Assembly (NCBI GenBank): GCA_028707055.1
Contig: JAQTVA010000005.1
Location: forward strand, 1 to 33,215
From: Candidatus Bipolaricaulis sp.
GTDB taxonomy: Bacteria; Bipolaricaulota; Bipolaricaulia; UBA7950; UBA9294
Direction: 5' to 3'
DNA length: 33,215 nt
Shown: positions 1 through 8,621 of the stretch, piece by piece
Numbering within the stretch: position 1 is the stretch's first letter
How the letters are laid out: each line of letters starts with the position of its first letter
The notes under the pieces: model-generated
The model's database searches: none
What the model was told of the DNA's origin: nothing
Seen by the model: only the letters and a program-made list of their open reading frames with translations
Program-made: the position numbers and the translations under genes

Positions 1-174
1 GTCGGCTTGGGCGGCGACCTGGATGGGATCGAGCGGCTGCCCGCGGGAATCGAGACGCTGGCCGACTACCGCAAGTTCGTGCCGCTGCTGCGGAGCGGGG
101 GGCTCTCCGGCCGACAGATCGAAAAGGTCTGTTTCCGCAACTTCGCGAGGGTCTTCAGCGAGGTCCTTCCCTAG
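1..174 (+). CDS. Membrane dipeptidase (peptidase M19), C-terminal fragment, truncated by window start
   Basis: Frame 1 reads VGLGGDLDGIERLPAGIETLADYRKFVPLLRSGGLSGRQIEKVCFRNFARVFSEVLP*, resembling the M19 C-terminal pattern (G.D.DGI...P.G...; ...I.K....NF.RVF). Confidence 0.75.
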   Translation, partial: VGLGGDLDGIERLPAGIETLADYRKFVPLLRSGGLSGRQIEKVCFRNFARVFSEVLP

Positions 175-1487
175 CGGCGTGGCCGCCGGCGCGCCCACAG
201 GGCATGAAGGGCGTTCAGTGCACTCTCGTAGCGGGAACCGAGAACCTCGACATCCGCCGACTCGGGTTCGTTGGCCATCGTGAGGTACGGTATCCGGTGG
301 TTTCGTACGGGAAGAAGCCCCGAGCCGGCGGGGGCCCGACGTGCCCAATCGTCCGTGCCGTACGTCCGCTCCATCTCCTCGCGCGGGACGGAGTGCGTCA
401 GGATGCCGCTTCGTCGCTTCGCGTCGTACCGTGCAAGATTCCGCCGCCACGACTCCTCGAACGACACCGACACGTAGAGGATGGCGGCCCGCGAGAGCAG
501 ATCGTCGGACAGCGCGGCGAAGGCGTCCGCGTAACCCCGCGGCCCACCGCGGGAGAACTCGATCAGCAGGGTGGAAGGGCGGGTCGCGCGCGCGAGCCGT
601 TCCGCGGCCGCGGCGTTGATCCGGTCGATGAGGAACCCCCAGATTCCCTCGTCGGTGACGGCGTAGTTGCCGTCCGCGCAGCGGGAGTAGAGCCTCTGCC
701 GACCCAACCGCTCCCAGGCGTCGTCTTCCTCGAACTTCTGCCACAGGATGGGAAAGTCGTCGATGACGTCCACGGGGCCGAGATGGAAGCGCGACGCTCG
801 CGCGTGCGCGGGGAGCCGGGACATGAAGTCGATGAACTCGCTCTTCCCGCTTGCCGGTCGCCCGAGCAGAAAGAGGACCTCGAGGGTTTCGCCGCCGCTT
901 GCGGAGACGTACTTCAGCCCGAGGGCGTGCTCGACGGCCTCGAGTACGGCCGCCGCGGGACGATCGGCGTCGATCGTGATGAGCCGCGTGCCCCGCGCGT
1001 CGTGCCATGTCGACAGCCCGTGGAGGAACCGTTCGAGCATCGGCCCTTCGATTGCGTACTGAGGCGTTCCGCGCGCGGCCTGGCGTGCGAGGGACTCCGC
1101 GATCGGGACGTCGAGGCGCAGGTAGAGGTCCGGTCGATGCAGGCCGGCCTCAAGCTCGCCGTAGGCCGAGAGGAACGACGCATCCCCGATCGTCTGCGAG
1201 TACGCGGCATGGACACCGAGGTGAGACTCCTCCAGGCAGAGGTACCCCGCGGCGAGGATTTCGTTCACGCGCCGGGTGCGCTCCGGGACGGCGCGTCGCA
1301 GGGCATCGGTGAGGCGGTCCCGCTCGCGGAAGAGGTCGATCCCCTCGGCTTCGACAACATCCTTCACCAACTCGGGAACGACCCGGACCGATCGCGGATA
1401 GAAGCGTGCGAGGAGGGCCAGGGTCTCCGTCTTTCCGACGGCCGGGAGCCCCTCGACGGCGATGTGGCGGGCGCGTTTCTCGTTCAC
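171..1487 (-). CDS. Two-P-loop protein: N-terminal deoxynucleoside/thymidylate kinase-like domain plus C-terminal second P-loop NTPase domain
   Basis: Walker A-like motifs GLPAVGKTE (N-term) and LLGRPASGKSE (mid-protein); thymidylate-kinase-like DLYLRLDVP and LEESH. Probable GTG start at 1487 (VNEKRARHIAVEG); the longer ORF upstream overlaps topA and is unlikely. Confidence 0.7.
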   Translation of the reverse strand: MNEKRARHIAVEGLPAVGKTETLALLARFYPRSVRVVPELVKDVVEAEGIDLFRERDRLTDALRRAVPERTRRVNEILAAGYLCLEESHLGVHAAYSQTIGDASFLSAYGELEAGLHRPDLYLRLDVPIAESLARQAARGTPQYAIEGPMLERFLHGLSTWHDARGTRLITIDADRPAAAVLEAVEHALGLKYVSASGGETLEVLFLLGRPASGKSEFIDFMSRLPAHARASRFHLGPVDVIDDFPILWQKFEEDDAWERLGRQRLYSRCADGNYAVTDEGIWGFLIDRINAAAAERLARATRPSTLLIEFSRGGPRGYADAFAALSDDLLSRAAILYVSVSFEESWRRNLARYDAKRRSGILTHSVPREEMERTYGTDDWARRAPAGSGLLPVRNHRIPYLTMANEPESADVEVLGSRYESALNALHALWARRRPRR

Positions 1488-1541
1488 GTCGGCATCATAC
1501 TCCGCGCCGAGAGGCGCGGCCGGAAGAGGGGCGCGTGACCC

Positions 1542-1569
1542 TCGACACGGCGGGCGAGGCCGGTATAAT
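1542..1569 (+). promoter_or_regulatory. Putative sigma-70 promoter for topA: TCGACA -16 bp- TATAAT
   Basis: -35-like TCGACA (1542-1547), 16-nt spacer, perfect -10 TATAAT (1564-1569), 28 nt before the TTG start, with RBS AAAGGAG (1581-1587) in between. Confidence 0.6.
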
Positions 1570-1596
1570 GGGCCAACTCGAAAGGAGCCTGGGGAA

Positions 1597-3876
1597 TTGA
1601 AGAAGTTGATCATTGTCGAGTCGCCGACCAAGGCGCGCACCATCGGCCAGTACCTTGGCAAGGAGTACCGCGTGCTGTCCTCGCAGGGTCACGTTCGTGA
1701 CCTCCCGCAGAACGACCTCGGTGTGGACATCGAGAAGGGATTCGAGCCGAAGTTCGAGACGAAGCGGACGAAGCTTCTGACGGAGCTCCGCAAGGCAGCC
1801 GAGGGTGTCGACAAGGTGTACCTCGCGACGGACCACGATCGCGAGGGGGAGGCGATTGCCTACGACCTGTTCACGATCCTGAACCGGGTCGTCAAGAACG
1901 AGAAGGCGTTCTCCCGCCCGATCTTCAATGAGATCACCAAGCCGGTGATCCAGGCCGCGCTGGCCAAGCCGGAGGCGATCGACCTCGACAAGGTCGAAGC
2001 GCAACGCACGCGGCGGATCCTCGACCGGCTGATGGGGTACATGGTCAGCCCCCTTCTGTCGCGAATCCTGGCGGGGAGCCGGTTCGCCGGTCTGTCGGCG
2101 GGACGCGTCCAATCGGTGGCGTTGCGTTTCCTATGCGACCGCGAGAGAGAGATCGCCGAGTTCGTACCGGAGGAATACTGGGAGATCGACGCGGAGCTGG
2201 GGAATGGAGAGCCGTTCCATGCATCCGTGACGCACCGCGGCGACGAGAAGCTGTTCGTGCGATCGCAGGCGGAAGCCGACGCGGTCGAGACGGCGCTGAA
2301 GAAGGCGAAGGCCGTCGTGACCTCCGTCGAGGAGAAGGACCGCCTGCGGAATCCCGCCGCGCCGTTCATCACGAGCTCGCTCCAGCAAGCGGCATCGTCG
2401 TTCCTAGGGTTCTCACCGAAACGGACGATGAGCGTGGCGCAAGAGCTGTACGAAGGGATCAGCCTTCCGGAGGGGAACGAGGGGCTCATCACGTACATGC
2501 GAACCGACTCGGTCCGCCTGTCCGACGAGGCGGTCGCTGCGGCGCGAGAGGAGATCGAGAAGACGTACGGGGCGAAGTACCTTGCCCCCGAGGCGCGCGG
2601 GTTCAAGAACAAGCGCCGATCCCAAGACGCGCACGAGGCGATCCGGCCGACCGACGTCGGGCGCAGCCCCGACGCGATGGCTCCCTACCTCACGGCCGAC
2701 CAGCACAAGCTCTACCGCCTGATCTACGGGCGGTTCCTCGCGACGCAGATGACGCCATCGGTGTTCCGCCAGCGAACGGTGACCGTCACGGCGGGCGAGT
2801 TCACCCTGCAGGCGACAGGGAGCCGACTCGAGTTCGACGGCTTCCTGCGGGTCCTTCCCGATCGACGGGACAAGGAGGCCCAGTTTCCGCCGGACATCCG
2901 CAAGGGAAAAGCGCTCGCCCTCCTGTCCGTGGCCAAGCGGCAGAAGTTCACCGAGCCACCCCGACGGTACAGCGAGGCCGGGCTTGTCAATCTCCTGGAG
3001 AAAGAAGGGATCGGGCGGCCGAGTACCTACGCGTCGATCGTCTCGGTCATTCAGGAGCGGGGTTACGCGGTCAAGGACGGAGGCAGTCTGCGCCCGACGC
3101 TCCTCGGGCAGATGGTCGTCGACTTCCTGAACCGATTCTTCGCGGAGACGATCGAACCGCACTTCACGGCGCACCTGGAAGAGGATCTTGACCGGATCGA
3201 GGAGGGCGAGATGTCCAGGGTGGATGCCCTGAACGAGTTCTACGGCCCCTTCGCGATCCGTCTGGGGGCGCTCGAGAAGCAGCTCGAGGACGGGGAAGAA
3301 CGCCCATTCCAGGTCCCATCCGACGTGGCCTGCGACGTCTGCGGCGCGCCGATGGAGCTGCGCTACTGGAAGGGGACCCACTTCCTCGGCTGTTCGCGGT
3401 ACCCGGAGTGCAAGAACACCGTCAACGTTCCCCCAAATCTGGACGTCGTCTACGCCGCCAACGCTGTGCGGGCCAAAGAGGCGTTGGAGAAAGCGGCCGC
3501 GACGACCGCCGAGACGATCGAGTGTCCGAAGTGCGGCGGCAAGATGGAGCTGCGCACCGGTCGGTACGGTCGATACTTCCGCTGCACGAACGCCGATTGC
3601 GGCGAAACGGCGCCGGTGTCGACGGGGGTAGCCTGCCCGGTGTGCGGGGAGGGGACGCTCGTCGAGAAGTACGCCGCGAAGCGAAGGCGGACATTCTACA
3701 GCTGCAACCGCTATCCCAAGTGCCGCTTCGCAGTGAGCGACCGGCCGGTGAGAGCCTGCCCATCGTGCGGGACAGGCCTTCTCGTCGAGAAACAGGGAGA
3801 GCTTCGCTGTACATCCAAAGAGTGCGGCTACCGCGAGGAGCCCGGCGACGGATTCTCGGCGCCGCTCGGCGACTAG
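1597..3876 (+). CDS. topA: DNA topoisomerase I
   Basis: KKLIIVESPTKARTIGQYLG, TDHDREGEAIA, LITYMRTDS, EGIGRPSTYASI, plus four C-terminal Cys4 zinc ribbons. TTG start with RBS AAAGGAG. Confidence 0.97.
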   Translation: MKKLIIVESPTKARTIGQYLGKEYRVLSSQGHVRDLPQNDLGVDIEKGFEPKFETKRTKLLTELRKAAEGVDKVYLATDHDREGEAIAYDLFTILNRVVKNEKAFSRPIFNEITKPVIQAALAKPEAIDLDKVEAQRTRRILDRLMGYMVSPLLSRILAGSRFAGLSAGRVQSVALRFLCDREREIAEFVPEEYWEIDAELGNGEPFHASVTHRGDEKLFVRSQAEADAVETALKKAKAVVTSVEEKDRLRNPAAPFITSSLQQAASSFLGFSPKRTMSVAQELYEGISLPEGNEGLITYMRTDSVRLSDEAVAAAREEIEKTYGAKYLAPEARGFKNKRRSQDAHEAIRPTDVGRSPDAMAPYLTADQHKLYRLIYGRFLATQMTPSVFRQRTVTVTAGEFTLQATGSRLEFDGFLRVLPDRRDKEAQFPPDIRKGKALALLSVAKRQKFTEPPRRYSEAGLVNLLEKEGIGRPSTYASIVSVIQERGYAVKDGGSLRPTLLGQMVVDFLNRFFAETIEPHFTAHLEEDLDRIEEGEMSRVDALNEFYGPFAIRLGALEKQLEDGEERPFQVPSDVACDVCGAPMELRYWKGTHFLGCSRYPECKNTVNVPPNLDVVYAANAVRAKEALEKAAATTAETIECPKCGGKMELRTGRYGRYFRCTNADCGETAPVSTGVACPVCGEGTLVEKYAAKRRRTFYSCNRYPKCRFAVSDRPVRACPSCGTGLLVEKQGELRCTSKECGYREEPGDGFSAPLGD

Positions 3877-3921
3877 ACGACCCCACCGACGGCTCGGCGG
3901 CTCCACGGCGGGTTGCTCCGG

Positions 3922-4866
3922 CTACGCGGCCTCGGACAAGAGCTTGAACCACTCCAGGCGCTGTTTCAGGTCTGAGTCCTGGAGTTTGGCGAGCGCTTCC
4001 TTCTGGATCTGACGGACCCGCTCGCGGCTGATCCCAAACTCGATTCCGACCTCATCGAGCGTCTTCGGCTGGTAGTCGTTGAGCCCGTAGCGAAGCTCCA
4101 GGATCCGCTTCTCTCGGTCCGTGAGCCGCTCGTCGAGCGCCCGCTCGAGTTCCTCGACCAGCAGGTGCTCGAACGTCTCGCGCTCGGGCGACTCGACCGT
4201 GGCGTCCTCGATGAAGTCGCCGAGCACGGAGCCGTCATCGTCGTAACCGATCGGGGTGTCCAGCGACGTCATGCTTTGCGCCGTCTTCTTCGCCTTGATG
4301 ATGTTCTCGACGGTGGTTTCGAGAGCGTGGGCAAGGTTCTCCGGCGTCGGCAGCTCGCCGTTCTCCTTCAGGAAGTTGCGCTCCACCTGATAGATCTTGC
4401 GGATCAACTCGTTGATGTGGGTCGGAACACGGATCGTGCGCGAGCGGTTAGTAATCGCCCGCAGGATCGCCTGCCGGATCCACCACGTGGCGTAGGTCGA
4501 GAACTTGTATCCCTTGGTGTAGTCGAACTTCTCGATAGCCTTCATCAGGCCCAGATTCCCCTCCTGGATCAGGTCGAGGAAGGGAAGTCCGCAGCCGCGG
4601 TACTTCTTGGCGATCGACACGACGAGTCGGAGGTTGGCTTCGGCGAGCTCCTCGCGGGCCCGCTGATCTCCGGCCTCGATCCGCTTGGCAAGCCGCACTT
4701 CGTCTTCGCGCGTGAGCAGCGGGACGCGGCTGATCTCTCCGAAGTACGTGCGAATCGGGTTATCTGCATGAGCGGGACGATCATCCGTCAAGTCGACGTC
4801 GTAGCTGTCTCGTGTTTTCGTGCTCAGGTTCTTGCTCAAGCTGATCGTCGCCCTTGGCTCTTTCAT
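3922..4866 (-). CDS. RNA polymerase sigma-70 factor (RpoD/RpoS-like, short)
   Basis: [28 protein letters not shown] (1.2), [54 protein letters not shown] (2), [27 protein letters not shown] (4.2). ATG at 4866 with AGGAGG upstream. Confidence 0.95.
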   Translation of the reverse strand: MKEPRATISLSKNLSTKTRDSYDVDLTDDRPAHADNPIRTYFGEISRVPLLTREDEVRLAKRIEAGDQRAREELAEANLRLVVSIAKKYRGCGLPFLDLIQEGNLGLMKAIEKFDYTKGYKFSTYATWWIRQAILRAITNRSRTIRVPTHINELIRKIYQVERNFLKENGELPTPENLAHALETTVENIIKAKKTAQSMTSLDTPIGYDDDGSVLGDFIEDATVESPERETFEHLLVEELERALDERLTDREKRILELRYGLNDYQPKTLDEVGIEFGISRERVRQIQKEALAKLQDSDLKQRLEWFKLLSEAA

Positions 4867-5007
4867 GGCTCCTCCTGGCCAGCATGCCAAGTGGGGGTGC
4901 TATCGAAATGAAACCGGACGGCCAGACGGCCTCCGATCAGGCTTCGCGTATGCGCTCCTACCTGCGATGCTTCTTCTTCCCCTCGGAATGGGTCAATTCG
5001 TTGGACT

Positions 5008-5036
5008 AGTATAGCACAACGCCCGCGGCCCGTGAA
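5008..5036 (-). promoter_or_regulatory. Putative promoter of the sigma-factor gene: TTCACG -17- TATACT (minus strand)
   Basis: Reverse complement of cgtgaa (5031-5036), 17 nt, agtata (5008-5013). Confidence 0.5.
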
Positions 5037-5085
5037 GGACATCCACCGGCTCTGTGCGGCCTGGAACCGGGGACGAACGGGGCCG

Positions 5086-5688
5086 TCACTGCCGCGGTAG
5101 GAACGCGAGCAGCGCGGCGACGCCGAGTCCGACGAGGAGCCACAGGACGTCGAGGTCGAATCGGGGCGACGCCGGGCGGGCTCGGCCGAGGCCGACGCAG
5201 AAGCCCAGCGCGATCTCCGGAGAGAACGTCCACTGGTCGAGGAAGATCGGCTCCAGCGTTCGGAATTGGAGTTGGATCGCCGCCGCCTCAGCCAGCCAGA
5301 TCTGGTAGCCGGCCCTCAGGTTCCAGAGCGGGCGGATCGACCACACCGGACCGACGCGCGTCCATTGCGTCGTGAAGCCGGCGCCGCCGAAGACGTCCGT
5401 CGGCCCCACCCACCCCTTGACGAGCAGCGAAGCGCTGACTTCGAAGACGTCCGGGAACGCGGCCGGATACGTGCCGAGGTCGAGGTACACCGTCAGGTGG
5501 GGGGAGAGGAGGGCCTCGACGGAGACGTAGGAGAACGATGCGGCCCAGTCGACGGGCAGCTCGTACGGCACGCTGACCCCAAAGCCGATCGACGCCAGCG
5601 CGGGCGCGAACGCCGCGCACGTCCCCGCCGCCGTCGCGACAAGGAGGCCGACCACGACCGCACAACAGGCAACTCCTCGGTTCATCAT
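5086..5688 (-). CDS. Uncharacterised exported/membrane protein
   Basis: N-terminal hydrophobic signal (MMNRGVACCAVVVGLLVATAAGTCAAFA), aromatic-rich middle, and C-terminal TM (DVLWLLVGLGVAALLAFLPRQ). Start at 5688 inferred; no clear RBS. Confidence 0.6.
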   Translation of the reverse strand: MMNRGVACCAVVVGLLVATAAGTCAAFAPALASIGFGVSVPYELPVDWAASFSYVSVEALLSPHLTVYLDLGTYPAAFPDVFEVSASLLVKGWVGPTDVFGGAGFTTQWTRVGPVWSIRPLWNLRAGYQIWLAEAAAIQLQFRTLEPIFLDQWTFSPEIALGFCVGLGRARPASPRFDLDVLWLLVGLGVAALLAFLPRQ

Positions 5689-5831
5689 GCTTGACGCATC
5701 GTACGCCGCCTCCCGCAGGGGAGCGCGGCGGACGGCCCTCCGCGCGGGGAGGCGTGTCCGCTTGCGGCCGGACGTGAGGGTTGACGGGAGGAAGGCATCC
5801 GCTACGCTCTTCATCCCAACGAGGAGGGTCC

Positions 5832-6260
5832 ATGCGCATTCGTGAATTCCGCATCGAGGACTACGACGCCGTGACGGCGCTCTGGGCGGAGGCGAGACTC
5901 CCCTTCCGCCCGAACGGGAGGGACCGCCGCGAAGCGATGGCACGGGAACTCGGGGGCGAGAGGTCGCTGTTCCTCGTGGCGGAAAAGGACGGGCGGGTCG
6001 TCGGCGTCGTCCTCGGGACGCACGACGGCAGGAAAGGGTGGATCAACCGACTCGCCGTCGCCCCCGCGTGGCGTCGTCGAGGGCTGGCGACGGCCCTCGT
6101 CGGCGAGGTGGAGAGGCGATTGCAGCGCCTCGGCATCGGGATCGTCGCGTGCCTGATCGAAGAGGAGAACGGCGTCTCTCAGGCCGCGTTCTCCGAGCTT
6201 GGCTACAAGAGGCACTCGGAGATCGTCTACTACGCCAAGCGGTTCCTGCCGGAACCGTAG
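5832..6260 (+). CDS. GNAT-family N-acetyltransferase (RimI-like)
   Basis: MRIREFRIEDYDAVTALW..., INRLAVAPAWRRRGLATALVGEVERRL (motif A), GYKR. RBS GAGGAG. Confidence 0.88.
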   Translation: MRIREFRIEDYDAVTALWAEARLPFRPNGRDRREAMARELGGERSLFLVAEKDGRVVGVVLGTHDGRKGWINRLAVAPAWRRRGLATALVGEVERRLQRLGIGIVACLIEEENGVSQAAFSELGYKRHSEIVYYAKRFLPEP

Positions 6261-6271
6261 GTGGGCTCGCT

Positions 6272-6649
6272 TCACTCGTGCGGTAGCGTCACGGTTCCTA
6301 AGACTGGAGCAGACATCGTGCCGGGTTCACTCGTCACGACGAGTTCTACCCTGTACGTACCTTCGAGAGGGTACTTCACTCGTAGCACAGGTACCGCCAC
6401 CGTCTTCGTTTCGGCGAGGGGTGTCAGGATCGTGACGTCCTCGCCGAAGTCCCACATGTACGACGTGATGGCGCGCCCGGCGGGGCCGGATGACCCGCGT
6501 GCGTCGAGATCGACGACCATCAGGTCGACCGGATCCACGTTGTAGACAACGACGAACGACGCCTCCGGAGGCTGCTGGAACAGCTCGCATCCCGTCAGGA
6601 GAAGAAGGCCGAGAACTCCGATGGTGAAAAGAAGTCTGCGCTTCGACAT
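6272..6649 (-). CDS. Lipoprotein with PKD-like domain
   Basis: Signal peptide with lipobox LLLLTGC; PKD-like ITSYMWDFGED and YPLEGTYRVELVV. Confidence 0.75.
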   Translation of the reverse strand: MSKRRLLFTIGVLGLLLLTGCELFQQPPEASFVVVYNVDPVDLMVVDLDARGSSGPAGRAITSYMWDFGEDVTILTPLAETKTVAVPVLRVKYPLEGTYRVELVVTSEPGTMSAPVLGTVTLPHE

Positions 6650-6715
6650 GGCGACCTCCCTTTCTCTTCGTCAAGGATAGTCGGCGGCAACGAAGAAGGG
6701 AAGAGCGACAGGCGC

Positions 6716-7555
6716 CTAGGTGGCGCGGGCGCGCTCGAGGGCGCGGGCGACGAGGTCGGCGGTCACCTCGCGCCGATAGTGGGCGGTCGCGCGGACGTCG
6801 TCGATCGGCGAGATCTCCTTCGCGGCCAACGCTCGCGCGCGGGCGATGACCGAGTCATCCAGCGCCTGCCCGGCGACCGCGCGCTCGACGGACTTGAGCC
6901 GCAACGGGACCGGCGCAACCGATCCCGCGGCGAGGCGCACATCGACCGCCTTGCCGTTCGAGATGGAGGTGAGGCCGCCGACGCTCGCGATGGCGATCGT
7001 GAGCGCGCGACGCCGTCCCACCTTGTGAAAGAACGGGATCCAGTCGCCCCGCGAGACAGGAATCGACACGCCGCGCATGTATTCGCCGTGTTCGAGAACC
7101 GTGCGGCCGGGCGCGAGGAAGAAGTCGCCGATCGGAACGGAGCGCGAGCCTCTCTTTCCGCGAAGCTCGACGGCCGCCTCGTAGAGCAGGAGCGGAACCG
7201 CGCTGTCCGCGGCGGGCGACGCATTGGCGAGGTTTCCCCCGAGCGTGCCTCGGTTCCGGATCTGAACGCAACCGAGGACGCGAACGACATCGGCGAGCAG
7301 CGGCGCCCGTGCGGCGACCTCCTTCGAGGCGAGGATCTCCGCGAACGGGGTCGCGGCCCCAATCCAGAGTGCGTTTGCGCTTCCCTCGATCCCGCGCAGC
7401 GCGGCGACACGGGCCGGGTCCACGAGGCTCTTCGGCCGGAGGAGACCGGAACGCATCTTGACGAGGAGGTCGGTTCCCCCAGAGAGAAGATGCGCGCCGT
7501 CTCGGTCCAGGGCCTCGAGGAGTTCCGCCTCGGTCTCTACTCGCACATAGCGCAC
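6716..7555 (-). CDS. Molybdenum hydroxylase (xanthine/CO dehydrogenase family) FAD-binding subunit, copy 1
   Basis: LLSGGTDLLVKMRSG, IRNRGTLGGNLANASPAADSAVPLL, and RRALTIAIASVG. GTG start at 7555 overlaps the upstream mocA-like gene by 19 nt. Confidence 0.9.
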   Translation of the reverse strand: MRYVRVETEAELLEALDRDGAHLLSGGTDLLVKMRSGLLRPKSLVDPARVAALRGIEGSANALWIGAATPFAEILASKEVAARAPLLADVVRVLGCVQIRNRGTLGGNLANASPAADSAVPLLLYEAAVELRGKRGSRSVPIGDFFLAPGRTVLEHGEYMRGVSIPVSRGDWIPFFHKVGRRRALTIAIASVGGLTSISNGKAVDVRLAAGSVAPVPLRLKSVERAVAGQALDDSVIARARALAAKEISPIDDVRATAHYRREVTADLVARALERARAT

Positions 7556-8139
7556 CGCGAGGCCTCCTTCGGCGAGGGGAGATCGGCGGGCCGGTCGATG
7601 TCGCGGATGCAGCCGGGGTCGTCGACGTCGACGGTTCGCAATCGGTCCGGATGGTTCTCGATGAACCGTCTTCCCCCACGGTCGCCGTGGAGCGTCTCGC
7701 GCAGCTCGTCCCACTGGCTGTGGCGGAAAAAGACCGGAAAACCGCGGCGGCCCTTCCAGCACGGGGCGGCGATCTCGGCGCCCTCCGCCGCGGCGTGAAG
7801 CACGGCGTGGATCGTTTCGGGCCGGACGAACGGCATGTCGGCGTGGAAGACGAGGGCGCCTTCGGCATCGGTAGGAAGCGCGTCGAGCCCGAGGGCGAGC
7901 GAGGAAGCCATCCCGCGCTCCGGGAGCGGGTTGACAACCACGCGCCGGTTGCGCAGATCGACCGCCCTGCGAATCGGCCCCGCTTCGCGGCCGAGGACGA
8001 CGAGGACGAGCGGGACCGCCGCCTCGTCGAGGGTCGCGAGGACGCGGCCAAGAGACGGGACCCCGTCGATGTCGATCAGCGGCTTCACGGCTCCCATGCG
8101 GCGGCCCTGTCCCGCGGCGAGCACGATGCCCGCGATCAC
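7537..8139 (-). CDS. MocA/MobA-like molybdenum cofactor nucleotidyltransferase
   Basis: IAGIVLAAGQGRRMGAVKPLIDIDG, HADMPFVRPETI, GRRGFPVFF. GTG start overlaps the upstream TGA (GTGA). Confidence 0.85.
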   Translation of the reverse strand: MIAGIVLAAGQGRRMGAVKPLIDIDGVPSLGRVLATLDEAAVPLVLVVLGREAGPIRRAVDLRNRRVVVNPLPERGMASSLALGLDALPTDAEGALVFHADMPFVRPETIHAVLHAAAEGAEIAAPCWKGRRGFPVFFRHSQWDELRETLHGDRGGRRFIENHPDRLRTVDVDDPGCIRDIDRPADLPSPKEASRCAMCE

Positions 8140-8621
8140 GCGGCCTCCTGCACTCTCGCCTCGGCGAGGCGTTTCGCCGCGAGCCTTACCGCGTCGACGA
8201 TCTTCGCGTAGCCGGTGCAGCGGCAGAGGTTGCCCTCGAGGGCCATCAGGATCTCCTCGTCCGACGGCGCCGGGCAGTCGCGGAGGAGCGCGTAGACGGA
8301 CAGGACGAATCCCGGAGTGCAGAAGCCGCACTGGACGGCACCGGCGTCCACGAACGCTTGCTGGATGGGGTGCAGCCGCGGGCCGTCTGCAAGCCCCTCG
8401 ATCGTCACGATGTCGGCCCCCTCGATCTGAAGGGCCAGAACGAGGCACGAGTTCACCGGGCGGCCGTCGAGGAGAACCGTGCACGCGCCGCACTCCCCCT
8501 CGCCGCATCCTTCTTTCGTTCCCGTAAGGTGTAGATCCTCGCGGAGTACGTCGAGGAGCCTCGTCTCCGCGTCGACCTCGGCGGTCACAGCCCGCCCGTT
8601 CACGGCGAATCGGACCTTCAT
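8136..8621 (-). CDS. Molybdenum hydroxylase [2Fe-2S] subunit, copy 1
   Basis: GCGEGECGACTVLLDGRPVNSCLVLA and GAVQCGFCTPGF...LEGNLCRCTGY. ATGA overlap with upstream gene. Confidence 0.95.
   Translation of the reverse strand: MKVRFAVNGRAVTAEVDAETRLLDVLREDLHLTGTKEGCGEGECGACTVLLDGRPVNSCLVLALQIEGADIVTIEGLADGPRLHPIQQAFVDAGAVQCGFCTPGFVLSVYALLRDCPAPSDEEILMALEGNLCRCTGYAKIVDAVRLAAKRLAEARVQEAA

Noticed and set aside
204-1538. 444-aa plus-strand ORF opposite the two-P-loop gene
   Set aside because: Antisense ghost ORF from high GC; Arg/Pro/Gly-rich sequence without domain motifs, whereas the minus strand has clear Walker motifs.
2413-3906. 497-aa minus-strand ORF opposite topA
   Set aside because: Antisense to an unambiguous topA; no recognisable motifs.
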